A stretch of 64,000 nt of DNA from an uncultured Bacteroidales bacterium (GCA_902777835.1 CACYVC010000011.1:62001-126000); one strand, 5' to 3'; counted from the first letter of the stretch, positions 1 to 9,500 are shown. Notes: generated from the sequence alone by a model not told the origin. Numbers and translations: made by a program.

Positions 1-1
1 C

Positions 2-1000
2 CTACTCAAAATCTCGGCAACCAAGCTCACACCTATCGTCTTTGCCAACAGCGACAACGTGAAAGTGGGCGAATGGGTGCTTGCCGTGGGCAACCCCTTC
101 GGCCTCAACTCAACAGTTACCGCAGGCATCGTTAGCGCCAAGGCACGTGGCGTGAGCAAGGGCAACAACGTGGGCATCGAGTCATTCATTCAGCACGATG
201 CGGCAGTGAATCCAGGCAACAGCGGTGGCGCCTTGGTCAATGTTGACGGCGAACTCATTGGCATAAACACCATGATATACTCCAACACTGGCAACTATGC
301 TGGCCACTCGTTTGCAATCCCATCGGCAGTGGTGAACAAAATTGTCACCGACATCAAGCAGTATGGCAGCGTGCAGCGCGCAGTGCTTGGCATCCAGTTC
401 ACCGAACTCGATGCCGACAAGGCAAAAGAGGAGAAAATCACTGCCACTACCGAAGGTATATATGTTAATAAGGTGAACGACCTCAGCTCGGCCAAGGAAG
501 CCGGCATCAAGGAGGGCGACGTGATTATCGGCCTCAATGGCATGACCATCAAGAATGGCGGACAAATGCTTGAGGAAATGAGCAAACTGCGCCCAGGAGA
601 TAAGGCTACCGTTAAATATATACGCGACAACAAGGTGAAGACCACAACTGTCACATTTAAGAACGACCAAGGAACCACTAACATTACTAAGAGTTCGGAC
701 TTCACTTCTCTGGGATGTGCATTCCTACCACTAACCGCTGAGGAGAAAGAGGAACTGGGAGTTAGTAACGGCGTGAAAGTTACTGGACTCAAGGACGGCA
801 AGTTTAAAGCTGCTGGCATCACCAACGGATTTATCATCACCGACATCAACAACATTCGCGTCAACAATCAAGACGAAGTAGAAGACATCTACAACGCCAT
901 CATGCGCGACAAGGAAAGCGACAAGGTGATGTTCATCACAGGAATTAAAACAAACGGCAAGAAAACCTATATCGCAGTAGATCTAGCCGACCAAGAATAA
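2..1000 (+). CDS. htrA: HtrA/DegP-family periplasmic serine protease (3' part)
   Basis: Trypsin-like protease of the envelope that degrades or refolds misfolded periplasmic proteins. The reading frame is open from base 2, so the gene begins upstream of the window; the GTG at 59 is not the real start. What remains begins near the end of the protease domain. The catalytic serine lies in NPGNSGGAL, while the histidine and aspartate of the triad must lie upstream. Two PDZ domains follow, one around the GVIIGLNG-like loop (DVIIGLNG) and a second, more diverged one after residue 220. The final residues ADQE end the protein. A strong hairpin about 100 bases downstream closes the unit. Confidence in the family is very high; calling it htrA rather than a paralogue is inference. 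Confidence 0.95.
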   Translation, partial: LLKISATKLTPIVFANSDNVKVGEWVLAVGNPFGLNSTVTAGIVSAKARGVSKGNNVGIESFIQHDAAVNPGNSGGALVNVDGELIGINTMIYSNTGNYAGHSFAIPSAVVNKIVTDIKQYGSVQRAVLGIQFTELDADKAKEEKITATTEGIYVNKVNDLSSAKEAGIKEGDVIIGLNGMTIKNGGQMLEEMSKLRPGDKATVKYIRDNKVKTTTVTFKNDQGTTNITKSSDFTSLGCAFLPLTAEEKEELGVSNGVKVTGLKDGKFKAAGITNGFIITDINNIRVNNQDEVEDIYNAIMRDKESDKVMFITGIKTNGKKTYIAVDLADQE

Positions 1001-1102
1001 CCATTCTTTCTGGGTAAAATGCTTACTATCGAATGGCATTGAGCATACTATGCCTCCACTCGCTTAATCGCATTTTTCATTACGCACAATAACAACCAAC
1101 TA

Positions 1103-1137
1103 AAGGCGGTCGAAACTTACGACCGCCTTGCTTGTTA
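1103..1137 (+). terminator. Intrinsic terminator after htrA
   Basis: A perfect 10-bp stem (AAGGCGGTCG at 1103-1112 with CGACCGCCTT at 1120-1129) encloses a 7-base loop and is followed by a T-rich stretch. It lies between htrA and rpoD, which read the same way, so it should separate the two transcripts. Confidence 0.8.
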
Positions 1138-1198
1138 AACTGTGTTAATTAATTAAACTTTTTGACTCTTTTATGCGTCTTACCTCAGAAAGTTTTTG

Positions 1199-1206
1199 TA
1201 ATTTTG
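1199..1206 (+). promoter_or_regulatory. Bacteroidetes -7 element for rpoD
   Basis: TAATTTTG matches the TAnnTTTG -7 consensus of Bacteroidetes primary promoters. It sits 24 bases before the rpoD start codon, giving a short leader. No convincing TTG -33 element is found at the usual distance of about 20 bases, so only the -7 box is claimed. Confidence 0.55.
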
Positions 1207-1230
1207 CAAGCTTAACTCTACAATTCAAGT

Positions 1231-2088
1231 ATGAGACAATTAAAAATCACAAAATCAATCACCAACCGCGAGAGTGCGTCGCTCGACAAGTACTTGCAGG
1301 AGATAGGTCGCAAAGACCTTATCACCGTAGATGAGGAAGTAGAACTTGCTCAGCGCATTAAGCAAGGCGACCAAGCGGCACTCGACAAATTGGTGAGCGC
1401 AAACCTGCGTTTCGTAGTTTCGGTGGCAAAGCAGTACCAGAACCAGGGATTGAGTCTGCCCGACTTGATCGATGAAGGTAATTTAGGCCTGATTAAGGCA
1501 GCCCAGAAATTTGACGAGACACGTGGTTTCAAGTTCATCTCTTACGCCGTTTGGTGGATTCGACAATCAATCCTTCAAGCTCTCGCTGAGCAGTCGCGCA
1601 TTGTGAGACTCCCCCTCAACCAGGTGGGCTCAATCAACAAGATTAGCAAGGCGCAGTCGAGGTTTGAGCAAGAGCACGAGCGCCGTCCTTCGGCTGCTGA
1701 GCTCGCCGAACAACTTGATGTGCCCGTCGACAAGATCTCTGACGCGCTCAAGGTGAGCGGTCGTCACGTATCGGTTGACGCGCCATTCGTTGATGGCGAA
1801 GACAACAGCCTGCTCGACGTGTTGCCCAATGAGGACTCTCCAATGGCCGACCAGTCGTTGAATCAGGAGTCGCTCTCTAAAGAGGTGAATCGAGCCCTTG
1901 ACCAGCTCAATCCACGCGAGCGCGACATCTTGAAGATGTTCTTCGGCATAGGTTGCCAGGAGATGACACTTGAGGAGATTGGGTCGAAGTTCGACCTCAC
2001 ACGCGAGCGCGTAAGACAAATCAAGGAGAAGGCAATTCGCCGACTCAAAGGACAAAAGAGCAAACTGCTCAAGTCCTATCTGGGTTAA
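1231..2088 (+). CDS. rpoD: Primary RNA polymerase sigma factor (sigma-70/RpoD type)
   Basis: Housekeeping sigma factor that directs RNA polymerase to the TAnnTTTG-type promoters seen through this window. It is 285 residues long and lacks region 1.1, as is usual for Bacteroidetes primary sigma factors. Region 1.2 begins at [11 protein letters not shown]. Region 2 holds [14 protein letters not shown] and the promoter-melting segment [13 protein letters not shown]. Region 3 follows with the [11 protein letters not shown] helix, and region 4 ends with [13 protein letters not shown] and RRLKGQ. The start codon is supported by the conserved [11 protein letters not shown] opening. It has its own -7 box and a strong downstream terminator, so it is monocistronic. 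Confidence 0.97.
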   Translation: MRQLKITKSITNRESASLDKYLQEIGRKDLITVDEEVELAQRIKQGDQAALDKLVSANLRFVVSVAKQYQNQGLSLPDLIDEGNLGLIKAAQKFDETRGFKFISYAVWWIRQSILQALAEQSRIVRLPLNQVGSINKISKAQSRFEQEHERRPSAAELAEQLDVPVDKISDALKVSGRHVSVDAPFVDGEDNSLLDVLPNEDSPMADQSLNQESLSKEVNRALDQLNPRERDILKMFFGIGCQEMTLEEIGSKFDLTRERVRQIKEKAIRRLKGQKSKLLKSYLG

Positions 2089-2168
2089 TCACCCAAAAAT
2101 CCAACGGCTTGCACAAAGCCGTATTTCTCAAAAAAAGAAATTAGAACAGATAGAAGTTCAAGTAAAAA

Positions 2169-2201
2169 GGGAGCGAGATTTTCATCCGCTCCCATTTTTT
2201 T
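2169..2201 (+). terminator. Intrinsic terminator after rpoD
   Basis: Stem GGGAGCG (2169-2175) pairs with CGCTCCC (2187-2193) across an 11-base loop and is followed by seven T residues. This is a textbook rho-independent terminator 80 bases after the rpoD stop. Confidence 0.9.
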
Positions 2202-2219
2202 AACGTCCAAACACAAAAC

Positions 2220-2246
2220 AAAAAAATGCCCCAATTATTGAGGCAT
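2220..2246 (-). terminator. Intrinsic terminator of the YbjQ-family gene
   Basis: On the minus strand ATGCCTCAA and TTGGGGCAT form a 9-bp stem with one mismatch and a short loop, followed by a run of T. It lies 27 bases past the stop of the minus-strand gene at 2273-2590 and back to back with the rpoD terminator. Confidence 0.75.
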
Positions 2247-2272
2247 AATTTTCATGAAATACCTTAGAATTT

Positions 2273-2590
2273 TTAAATTACCACTGCAGTACCGCTTGTT
2301 GCAACCATAAGCATGGAACCTGAGGCACCAATTGTCTCATAATCAATGTCAATGCCCACTATGGCATTGGCCCCCATCATCTGGGCACGTTCCATCATTT
2401 CCTGCATTGAGGTATCCTTTGCCTCACGCAGAACCTTCTCATAACTTGCCGAACGCCCGCCAACGATGTCACGGATGCCTGCCATGAAATCTTTAAACAC
2501 GTTTGCACCAATAATAGTCTCACCAGTCACCACGCCCTTGTATTCACGAATCTGGTAACCGTCAATTTGTGGGGTTGTTGTAAGTATCAT
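2273..2590 (-). CDS. YbjQ/UPF0145-family protein
   Basis: A 105-residue soluble protein of the YbjQ family (UPF0145, often labelled heavy-metal-binding domain protein). The family forms small beta-rich oligomers and its cellular role is not established. The signature is visible: an N-terminal [10 protein letters not shown] segment, [13 protein letters not shown], and the C-terminal block [14 protein letters not shown] followed by [11 protein letters not shown]. The length is normal for the family. It stands alone between the rpoD terminator and a gene-free stretch. Family assignment is firm; no specific function is claimed. Confidence 0.9.
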   Translation of the reverse strand: MILTTTPQIDGYQIREYKGVVTGETIIGANVFKDFMAGIRDIVGGRSASYEKVLREAKDTSMQEMMERAQMMGANAIVGIDIDYETIGASGSMLMVATSGTAVVI

Positions 2591-3031
2591 ATCTTAAATA
2601 TTAAAGTTGTTTACAAGAGACCACCATACAAAAAACATGCCAAAAAACATTTCGCACCTCATCATTCACTTGTAGAAACACATTGCAAACAACTGATTAC
2701 TTATCAATATTTTGCTTACTATTGTGAAATTAAATTACTCGATTTGCTATTGAGACAGCAAATATTAGTTATAATCGAAGCAACAGATGTCACCATTGGC
2801 AGCAATGGTGTGGGCTATAGTTATATAGGCCTTTAGAGCACCACCATTATAGGGCAATCGCACCACTAGTTTGATTGTTGGAGAAGGATCACCTAGCACT
2901 GCGCGAAAGTATGAGCAGTACGGTCAAATTAAGAAATCGCCCAATTTCTTGCTTGCGACTACTAGTTATTTTCAATAGGTTAAAAGACATGTCAAAAGAC
3001 GACAACATCTGTTATACATAAATATTAACAA
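2591..3031. other. Gene-free stretch before tRNA-Ala
   Basis: No convincing gene is seen. The only longer reading frame (2567-2836, plus) starts inside the YbjQ gene on the opposite strand and has atypical composition. A small perfect hairpin (CACCATTG 2791-2798 with CAATGGTG 2803-2810) is present without a T run. It probably carries the YbjQ promoter, but no clear -7/-33 pair was found. Confidence 0.5.
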
Positions 3032-3070
3032 ATAACGAATTGAGCAAAACACTAATACTCAATTCGTTAT
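3032..3070. repeat. Perfect 13-bp inverted repeat downstream of tRNA-Ala
   Basis: ATAACGAATTGAG (3032-3044) and CTCAATTCGTTAT (3058-3070) are exact reverse complements around a 13-base spacer. It begins 13 bases past the 3' end of the minus-strand tRNA, so it may act as its terminator or processing signal. No T run follows on the minus strand, which weakens a simple terminator reading. Confidence 0.6.
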
Positions 3071-3082
3071 AAATATTAATCG

Positions 3083-3155
3083 TGGAGTATAGCAGACTCG
3101 AACTGCTCACCTCAACACTGCCAGTGTTGCGCTCTACCGGATGAGCTAATACCCC
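3083..3155 (-). tRNA. tRNA-Ala (anticodon GGC)
   Basis: Read on the minus strand, this 73-base gene folds as a standard cloverleaf. The acceptor stem is GGGGTAT with ATACTCC, giving the G3:U70 pair that is the identity element of alanine tRNA. The D arm holds AGCTCA, the anticodon stem is CAACA/TGTTG around CTGGCAG (anticodon GGC), and the T arm holds GTTCGAGTC. CCA is not encoded. A promoter lies just upstream and an inverted repeat just downstream, and no other RNA gene is near. The tRNA marks the edge of the polysaccharide locus. Confidence 0.95.
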
Positions 3156-3174
3156 GTTTTTTAATTTGCGACTG

Positions 3175-3207
3175 CAAATTTAGAACATATTTTTCACTCT
3201 TGCAACA
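3175..3207 (-). promoter_or_regulatory. Promoter of tRNA-Ala
   Basis: On the minus strand TAAATTTG (3182 to 3175) matches the -7 consensus TAnnTTTG, and TTG (3205 to 3203) lies 20 bases upstream as the -33 element. The predicted start is about 10 bases before the mature tRNA end. Confidence 0.7.
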
Positions 3208-3518
3208 TTTTCAGATGTTTTTTTCAATAATCTATTTAATTAGTTCGCATAATTAGTTCGCAAAAACTCACTATTTCTAATTCTTGGCCAATATGAATTT
3301 TCCTGAAATTTGCAGCTTTAATTCTATTTTCATAAACGATTTTGTATCATTTGTTCACTTTTTGGAGATAAAAGTCATCGTTTGTGCAATTAACACTTTT
3401 ACTTGAATTTATGAAAATATGTAAAAGCATAACATAGATGGGCAATTATACATTTATTAATAAAGGGGAAATTAAGGAATATTAACTATGCTGTGGATTA
3501 TTATTTGGCGCTTTTGCG

Positions 3519-3526
3519 TAATTTTG
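3519..3526 (+). promoter_or_regulatory. Candidate -7 box of the polysaccharide operon
   Basis: TAATTTTG is a full match to TAnnTTTG and is the best promoter signal found upstream of ugd. The -33 position is weak (TGTGG rather than TTG), so the call is tentative. Confidence 0.45.
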
Positions 3527-3567
3527 CATCGATTATGGAGTAATTCCATTTTTATGACATGTTGCTT

Positions 3568-3593
3568 TCTGTGAAATGACTGATTTTCACAGA
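3568..3593 (+). repeat. Perfect 9-bp inverted repeat in the operon leader
   Basis: TCTGTGAAA (3568-3576) and TTTCACAGA (3585-3593) pair exactly around an 8-base loop, about 35 bases after the predicted transcript start. It could be a leader hairpin or an operator. No T run follows, so it is not a simple terminator. Confidence 0.45.
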
Positions 3594-3801
3594 GATAACA
3601 CTAAGTGAAATGTTCTACATCTATTTATGGTGACATTTTTACTGAAGCGTTTTTTAAAAGGATATAATTTTTTCCTTTTTAAATTCGCAAAACACATTTT
3701 AAATGCTGATATTCAGGCGATTTAATATCGTTTGATGTCCTAAAGGAATATACAACTTTCAAAATTGCCCACAATTTCTGGTGGGAAATTACTCCAAACA
3801 C

Positions 3802-5040
3802 ATGAAAATTGCAGTAGCAGGAACTGGATATGTGGGATTGAGCATTGCGGTTTTACTGGCACAACACAATGATGTTGTGGCAGTGGACGTAGTGCAGGAG
3901 AAGGTTGAAAAAATAAATAACCACATATCACCTATCAAAGATGACTATATTGAGCAATATCTCGCAGAGAAACCGCTGAGATTGACTGCCACACTTGATG
4001 CCGAAAAGGCCTACAGCGAGGCTGATTTTGTTGTAATAGCTACACCGACGAACTACGACCCAGTAAATAACTACTTCGACACACGCCATGTGGAAGAAGT
4101 GATTAAGCTGATAATGAAGGTGAATCCTGATGCTATTATGGTGATTAAGTCAACGATTCCTGTGGGTTACACCGAGAACGTTCGCCAGATGTATGGTTCT
4201 GACAATATCTTATTTGCGCCTGAGTTTCTACGTGAGACCAAGGCGCTTTATGATAATTTATATCCCAGCCGTATCATTGTCGGCCGTCCAGAGAGTGACG
4301 AGCGACTTGATAAAGCTGCTCACCAGTTCGCCGAACTTCTTCAAGAAGGCGCTTTAAAGCCTGATGTTGACACCCTGTACATGGGTTTGACCGAGGCAGA
4401 GGCGGTGAAACTGTTCGCTAATACCTACCTCGCCTTGCGAGTGAGCTATTTCAACGAACTCGACACCTATGCTGAGATGAAGGGGCTTGATACCCAATCT
4501 ATAATCAACGGTGTATGCCTTGATCCTCGCATCGGCTCACACTACAATAACCCTAGTTTCGGCTATGGCGGCTACTGTCTTCCCAAAGACACCAAGCAGC
4601 TGCTTGCCAACTATGCCGATGTACCTGAGAACCTAATCGAAGCTATTGTAGAGAGTAATCGCACCAGAAAGGACTTCATTGCCGACCGTGTCCTCCGTAT
4701 GGCAGGCTACTACGATTACTACCATCGAGGTGATTACAGCAAGACAGAGGAGCGCGAGTGCGTAATCGGTGTTTACCGCTTGACCATGAAAAGCGGCAGC
4801 GACAACTTTCGCCAGTCTTCAATTCAGGGCGTGATGAAGCGCATCAAAGCCAAAGGCGCCAAGGTTATCATCTATGAGCCCACCCTCGAAGACGGCTCCA
4901 CCTTCTTTGGCAGCAAAGTCATCAACGATTTAGAACAGTTTAAAGCTTTAAGCCAAGTCATCTTGGCTAATCGTTTCGACCAAAACCTCGCTGACGTGAA
5001 ACAAAAAGTCTATACCCGCGACCTATTTCAAAAAGATTAA
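3802..5040 (+). CDS. ugd: UDP-glucose 6-dehydrogenase
   Basis: Oxidises UDP-glucose to UDP-glucuronate with two NAD+, supplying an acidic sugar for the surface polysaccharide. The N-terminal Rossmann motif is GTGYVGLS, the central domain holds [17 protein letters not shown], and the catalytic cysteine is in [12 protein letters not shown]. The C-terminal UDP-binding domain ends with KVYTRDLF. It closely follows the E. coli Ugd pattern but has about 20 extra residues (near [14 protein letters not shown]) before the last domain. The GTG at 3781 is in frame, but the ATG at 3802 places [12 protein letters not shown] at the family's usual start, giving 412 residues. It is the first gene of the locus and 9 bases from the flippase. 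Confidence 0.95.
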   Translation: MKIAVAGTGYVGLSIAVLLAQHNDVVAVDVVQEKVEKINNHISPIKDDYIEQYLAEKPLRLTATLDAEKAYSEADFVVIATPTNYDPVNNYFDTRHVEEVIKLIMKVNPDAIMVIKSTIPVGYTENVRQMYGSDNILFAPEFLRETKALYDNLYPSRIIVGRPESDERLDKAAHQFAELLQEGALKPDVDTLYMGLTEAEAVKLFANTYLALRVSYFNELDTYAEMKGLDTQSIINGVCLDPRIGSHYNNPSFGYGGYCLPKDTKQLLANYADVPENLIEAIVESNRTRKDFIADRVLRMAGYYDYYHRGDYSKTEERECVIGVYRLTMKSGSDNFRQSSIQGVMKRIKAKGAKVIIYEPTLEDGSTFFGSKVINDLEQFKALSQVILANRFDQNLADVKQKVYTRDLFQKD

Positions 5041-5049
5041 AGACACTAT

Positions 5050-6648
5050 ATGCCTGAAGAGCAAAAGGAAGTAATTTTGCAGCAAAGAGAGGGTACTACT
5101 CCTCAGTACTCAAGCAATAGGCGTATTGCAAAAAATACTTTGTTCTTATATTTTCGAATGTTACTATTAATGTTTGTAGCATTGTATACGTCTAGAGTTT
5201 ATTTAGAAGCATTAGGTATAGAAGACACTGGTATATATCAAGTCGTTGGAGGCTTTGTTTCTATTTTTGTTTTTTTGAATAGTTCACTTTCTGGTGCTAC
5301 TTCTCGTTTTTTGACATTTGAGTTAGGACGTAATGATCAAGAGCGTTTAAGCAAAGTCTTTGCAACATCTTTGAATATTCACATTTGCTTATCAATAATT
5401 ATTTTATTGTTAACAGAAACTATAGGTTTATGGTTTCTTGAGTGTAAAATGAATATTCCTTTAGCGAGAATGAGTGCTGCACGAGTGGTATATCAATTTT
5501 CAGTTTTATCATGCTGCATAAGTGTCGTACAAGTCCCTTATAGTGCATCATTAATATCGCATGAACAAATGAACATCTATGCTTATGTTTCAATTATTGA
5601 TGCGGCTTTAAAATTATTAGCTAGTTTTATATTATTTATTATAGATTACGACAGATTGATTGTCTATGGATTCCTCATTTTTCTTGTATCATTATTGACG
5701 CAAATTTTTTATGTGGTTTATTGTTCTAACAAAAATAAAGAATGTAGATTTTCATTGTTTTTTGATAAAGCATATATCAAACCTATGCTTCGTTTTTCAA
5801 TGTGGGATTTGTTTGGGAATTTTGGAGTAATGATGAGAGGTCAAGGTGTTAATGTTGTATTAAACCTCTTTTTTGGACCTGCTATAAATGCGGCATGTGG
5901 ATTTGCAAACTACGCTCAAGGTGCTGTTAAGAGTTTTTCTGATAATTTTATGACTGCAATACGTCCTTCAATTGTGAAATCTTATGCAAAAGATGATTAC
6001 CAGAGTATGCAAAAGTTTATGATTTCTGCATCAAAATATTCTTTTTGCTTAATGGTCCTGTTGTCAGTCCCACTAATTGTTGAGATTAAATTTGTCATAA
6101 ATTTATGGCTAAAGACACCACCAGAATACACATATGATTTTTGTGTAATAGCACTGGGAATAAATTTAGTTCGTTCCCTTTTCTCTCCATTAATGTTTGG
6201 GATACATGCTACTGGAAAAATTAAAAATATGAGTATCGCAAATGGATCAATACTTTTTCTTATTGTCCCAATATCATACTTTTTATTAAGAATGGGGGCT
6301 AACCCTCTTGTACCTTTTATTGTTGACTTTATTTTAATGTTTGCTCTGGCTGCATCCTGCGTTTTTTTTCTAAAACAAAATCTGCCAGAGTTTAGTATTT
6401 GGAATTATATTAGAAATGCAACAATACCGAGTTTATTTATTGGATGTGTTGTTTTCTTATTAGCATTTATTTTTAAGATGGTTTGTAGGATTAATGCTAT
6501 TTCCAGTTTCGTTTTAGTTTGTATTTTGTCTACTTTATCAACAGTGCTTTTAACCTTTTATTGTGCTCTTGATAAACAGACAAGAATCAAAATAATTAAT
6601 AAAATGAAGTCTAAAAAAAACACATTTAATTTTAGATGGAAAAACTAG
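5050..6648 (+). CDS. Wzx-type polysaccharide flippase
   Basis: A 532-residue polytopic inner-membrane protein of the polysaccharide transporter/MATE-like superfamily, expected to flip undecaprenyl-linked repeat units to the periplasmic face. About 14 hydrophobic segments can be seen from FLYFRMLLLMFVALY through the last LSTLSTVLLTFY, with the typical GGFVSIFVFLNSSLSGATSR stretch after the first pair. Its length suits the family. It overlaps the next glycosyltransferase by 13 bases. The sequence is visibly AT-rich compared with ugd just upstream, suggesting that the specific part of the locus was acquired as a block starting near here. Confidence 0.88.
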   Translation: MPEEQKEVILQQREGTTPQYSSNRRIAKNTLFLYFRMLLLMFVALYTSRVYLEALGIEDTGIYQVVGGFVSIFVFLNSSLSGATSRFLTFELGRNDQERLSKVFATSLNIHICLSIIILLLTETIGLWFLECKMNIPLARMSAARVVYQFSVLSCCISVVQVPYSASLISHEQMNIYAYVSIIDAALKLLASFILFIIDYDRLIVYGFLIFLVSLLTQIFYVVYCSNKNKECRFSLFFDKAYIKPMLRFSMWDLFGNFGVMMRGQGVNVVLNLFFGPAINAACGFANYAQGAVKSFSDNFMTAIRPSIVKSYAKDDYQSMQKFMISASKYSFCLMVLLSVPLIVEIKFVINLWLKTPPEYTYDFCVIALGINLVRSLFSPLMFGIHATGKIKNMSIANGSILFLIVPISYFLLRMGANPLVPFIVDFILMFALAASCVFFLKQNLPEFSIWNYIRNATIPSLFIGCVVFLLAFIFKMVCRINAISSFVLVCILSTLSTVLLTFYCALDKQTRIKIINKMKSKKNTFNFRWKN

Positions 6649-7634
6649 TTTCGATTATTACTCCATGTTTTAATGGAGAAAAATATATTTCACGTCTGTT
6701 TGACTCACTTTTGTGTCAAAGCTATAGAAAAATTGAGGTAATTGTAATAGATGATGGCTCAACAGATAAAACGAAGGAAATTATTTTTTCTTATAAAGAA
6801 AAATTTAAGAATATTGGTGTGAATCTTGTCTATCTTCATCAAGAGAATAAAGGTCAATCAGCAGCTATAAATTTGGCTTTGTCGGTTTTTAATGGAGATT
6901 ATATTGGTTTTGTGGATTCTGACGATATTATGTCAAATGATGCCATTGAAAAAAAAGTTGCATATATGGATTCTCATCCAAATGTAGGGCTATTGGTTAA
7001 CAAAGTAAAGGTTCTTGATTTTGACACTTTGACTCAAATTGGAAGCATGGAAAGAACGCCTCCAAAAGGAAAAGATCATTTATTTGCAGATTTGATTTTA
7101 GGCCAAAACGTCTTTTATACACCTGGCGGCTATTTCTGGCGCACAACAATGTTTGTTGATTCAATGCCAAAGCCATTACAAATAGTCTCACCTCGTGAAA
7201 TAGGGCAAAATTTCCAGTTAATTTTGCCAATTGCTTATAAGTATCCAATTGGTTATATTGATGATTTTCTCTACTACTATCTTATTCGAAAAGGTAGTCA
7301 TTCAAGAACAAAGCATACGTATAAACAAAGTATTCACAATTGGGAAATTGCTAAATCGGTTCTTTTAAGTGTGGCAAAAGATGTTGAAGAAGATTATATT
7401 AAGAGAAAATACATACAAGATTTAATTGAATTTAGATATTATCGTGAAATAATGGAGTTGGCATATAATTTTAATATAAAGTCTGATTATAAGAAATATC
7501 GAAATCATTGGATAAAACTAAAAATAGGTGACAGCAAATCAAAAATGTTTTTTGAAATTGTTAAACTTGGAATCATTCGAAATTGTAATAATTTGAAATC
7601 AATAATTGCTAAAATGAATTTGTTGAATAAATAG
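6636..7634 (+). CDS. Family 2 glycosyltransferase
   Basis: A 332-residue GT-A fold transferase that should add one sugar to the lipid-linked repeat unit at the cytoplasmic membrane face. The start VSIITPCFNGEKYI, the nucleotide-binding VIDDGSTDKT and the metal-binding GFVDSDD are all present within the first 110 residues, in the usual order. The C-terminal 150 residues are basic and tyrosine-rich with no recognisable domain. The start overlaps the flippase end. Donor and acceptor cannot be told from sequence. Confidence 0.9.
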   Translation: MEKLVSIITPCFNGEKYISRLFDSLLCQSYRKIEVIVIDDGSTDKTKEIIFSYKEKFKNIGVNLVYLHQENKGQSAAINLALSVFNGDYIGFVDSDDIMSNDAIEKKVAYMDSHPNVGLLVNKVKVLDFDTLTQIGSMERTPPKGKDHLFADLILGQNVFYTPGGYFWRTTMFVDSMPKPLQIVSPREIGQNFQLILPIAYKYPIGYIDDFLYYYLIRKGSHSRTKHTYKQSIHNWEIAKSVLLSVAKDVEEDYIKRKYIQDLIEFRYYREIMELAYNFNIKSDYKKYRNHWIKLKIGDSKSKMFFEIVKLGIIRNCNNLKSIIAKMNLLNK

Positions 7635-7659
7635 AATTAAATAGAACTATAATTAGAAA

Positions 7660-8826
7660 ATGATTGAGATAAATAATAAAGTTGATTGTTGTGGATGCAA
7701 TGCATGTGGTGACTGTTGCCCCCATGCCTCTATTTCATATGAGATAGACAATGAAGGCTTTTGGTATCCTAAAGTAGATATTAACACTTGCACCAATTGT
7801 CATCTTTGTGAAATGGTATGCCCAATGCTTACTAAATCAGATTTTATAGTTAGGTATGAAACACCGAAAGTTTTTGCTGCTTTTAACAAAAACGAAGAAA
7901 TACGCCTTGACAGCACATCAGGAGGCGTTCATTCTTTGTTGGCAGAATACGTATTTTCACAAGAAGGATATGTAGGTGGAGCTGTATATAATACAGACCA
8001 TACAGTTTCTCACATAACATCAAACGATTCTTCTAAGCTTAATGAGATACGGAGTTCTAAGTACCTACAGAGTAAAATGGTTGGGCAATACATGGAAGTA
8101 AAAGAATTGTTAAACCTAGGTAAAACTGTTTTTTATTGTGGCGCTCCATGTCAAATACAAGCATTATATAAGTATTTAAGGAAAGATTACGACAATCTTA
8201 TTACTGCTGATTTTATATGTCGTGGGGTAAACTCACCAAAAGTGTTTGTTTCATATATTAATATGCTTGAACGACAATATGGTTCTAAAGCTACGAAGAT
8301 TAAGTTCAAGTGTAAAAAATGGGGTTGGCACAATTTCTCGACTCGTGTATCTTTTGCCAATGGTATGGAGTATTGTAAAGATAGAGATCATGATTTGTTT
8401 TTGATTGGATATTTACAAAGTGGCATTTTTTCACGCCCATCATGCTATGATTGCCATTTCAAGGGGTTTCCACAAAAGGCTGATATTACATTAGCAGATT
8501 TTTGGGGTATAGAACATTTAGACTCTAGCATGGATCATGATAAGGGGACTTCATTAGTTATGATAAATTCTGATAAAGGATTAGAATTGTTTAATAATGT
8601 AAAAGACGATCTTACTTGGAAAGAATTTACTATGTCTGACGCAAAAATTGGTAATAAGGCAATTGATTCATCAATGAAACCATTATCTGATAATAGAGAT
8701 TTGTTCTTTGATGCAATTGATAAAAAACCTTTTGAGCAAGTCGCAAAAGAGTTTTTTCCTATTCGATCATCTTGGCAGTGGTTTGTTTATAAAACAAAAG
8801 TATTGATATCAAAGTTTATTAAATAG
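7660..8826 (+). CDS. Fe-S protein of the coenzyme F420 hydrogenase/dehydrogenase beta-subunit family
   Basis: A 388-residue protein with two N-terminal [4Fe-4S] ferredoxin motifs (C10-x2-C13-x2-C16-x3-C20-P and C44-x2-C47-x2-C50-x3-C54-P), then FrhB-like domains with STSGGVHSLL, YCGAPCQIQAL and DFICRGVNSP. A further cysteine pair is in SCYDCHFKGFP. Relatives occur often in Bacteroidales and other polysaccharide loci, usually near pyruvyltransferases as here (10682-11800). No F420 biosynthesis is expected in this lineage, so the cofactor is probably a flavin. A redox step on a nucleotide sugar or lipid-linked glycan is plausible inference, but the reaction is unknown. Confidence 0.88.
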   Translation: MIEINNKVDCCGCNACGDCCPHASISYEIDNEGFWYPKVDINTCTNCHLCEMVCPMLTKSDFIVRYETPKVFAAFNKNEEIRLDSTSGGVHSLLAEYVFSQEGYVGGAVYNTDHTVSHITSNDSSKLNEIRSSKYLQSKMVGQYMEVKELLNLGKTVFYCGAPCQIQALYKYLRKDYDNLITADFICRGVNSPKVFVSYINMLERQYGSKATKIKFKCKKWGWHNFSTRVSFANGMEYCKDRDHDLFLIGYLQSGIFSRPSCYDCHFKGFPQKADITLADFWGIEHLDSSMDHDKGTSLVMINSDKGLELFNNVKDDLTWKEFTMSDAKIGNKAIDSSMKPLSDNRDLFFDAIDKKPFEQVAKEFFPIRSSWQWFVYKTKVLISKFIK

Positions 8827-8833
8827 TATTCCA

Positions 8834-9499
8834 ATGAATAATGCAAAATATTTATTAGGATTAAAACATTTAGGGTTCTCTCCAAAGGCATGGTATCTTT
8901 TCATTAAGTATAATTTTTTTAGTAGTCATGTTCTGCGAAAAAATAAAAACAAATTTTTATTGCCAACCAGTAATGCTTTAATACAATTTCAGAAGGGCTC
9001 GAAATTGATATTAAATGGGAACTTCATCTTAGGAACACCTCAAATGAAAGGGTCTAATATTGAAGGAAGATTACTGATTCAAGAGAATGGGACTTTAGTT
9101 ATTGGTGCAGAAGGTTTTGAGCAATTTGCAGGAATGTATATTAGAGTCATGCCAAAAGGTGAACTGGAAATAAACGGATTAGTTGCGAATGAAGGGTGTT
9201 CTATTACTGCCGGCAAAAAAATCCACATTGGTTCTGGTTCACTATTTGCACGCGATGTGACTCTACGTTCTGATGATGTTCATTATATAAACGAGGATGA
9301 TTATGAGCCATCAAAACCCATTACTATTGAAAACCATGTCTGGGTTGGGCAAGGGGCTACTATCTTGAAAGGAGTCACAATTGGGCATGATTCTATTGTT
9401 GCTGCTAAATCATTGGTGGTTAAAGATGTTCCTTGTAATTCCCTTGTCGCTGGAGTTCCAGCGAAGGTCATTAAGCAAAATGTAAATTGGCATGCATAG
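8834..9499 (+). CDS. Hexapeptide-repeat O-acetyltransferase
   Basis: A 221-residue left-handed beta-helix acyltransferase (WcaF/LacA-like), expected to transfer an acetyl group from acetyl-CoA to a sugar of the repeat unit. The hexapeptide register is visible from about residue 100 onward, ending with ITIENHVWVGQGATIL, GVTIGHDSIVAAKS and the closing VAGVPAKVIK. The N-terminal 80 residues, with KYLLGLKHLGFSPKAW, resemble the alpha-helical lead common in glycan-locus members. It is 7 bases after the Fe-S gene and touches the epimerase gene. Confidence 0.87.
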   Translation: MNNAKYLLGLKHLGFSPKAWYLFIKYNFFSSHVLRKNKNKFLLPTSNALIQFQKGSKLILNGNFILGTPQMKGSNIEGRLLIQENGTLVIGAEGFEQFAGMYIRVMPKGELEINGLVANEGCSITAGKKIHIGSGSLFARDVTLRSDDVHYINEDDYEPSKPITIENHVWVGQGATILKGVTIGHDSIVAAKSLVVKDVPCNSLVAGVPAKVIKQNVNWHA

Positions 9500-9500
9500 A

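Larger units (their letters stand above)
3208..3801. other. AT-rich intergenic/leader region before the polysaccharide locus
   Basis: About 600 bases without a plausible gene. It holds a -7 box at 3519-3526, a perfect hairpin at 3568-3593, and a weak AT-rich hairpin (AAAAGGA 3656-3662 with TCCTTTT 3673-3679) followed by T. If transcription starts near 3533, the first gene of the locus has a leader of about 270 bases, long enough for attenuation control. Confidence 0.5.

Noticed and set aside
2567..2836. 89-codon reading frame on the plus strand
   Set aside because: It starts inside the YbjQ gene on the other strand, has Lys/His/Tyr-rich random-looking composition, no promoter and no recognisable domain.
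3781..3801. GTG start giving ugd 7 extra residues
   Set aside because: The ATG at 3802 puts the Rossmann motif at the distance normal for Ugd.
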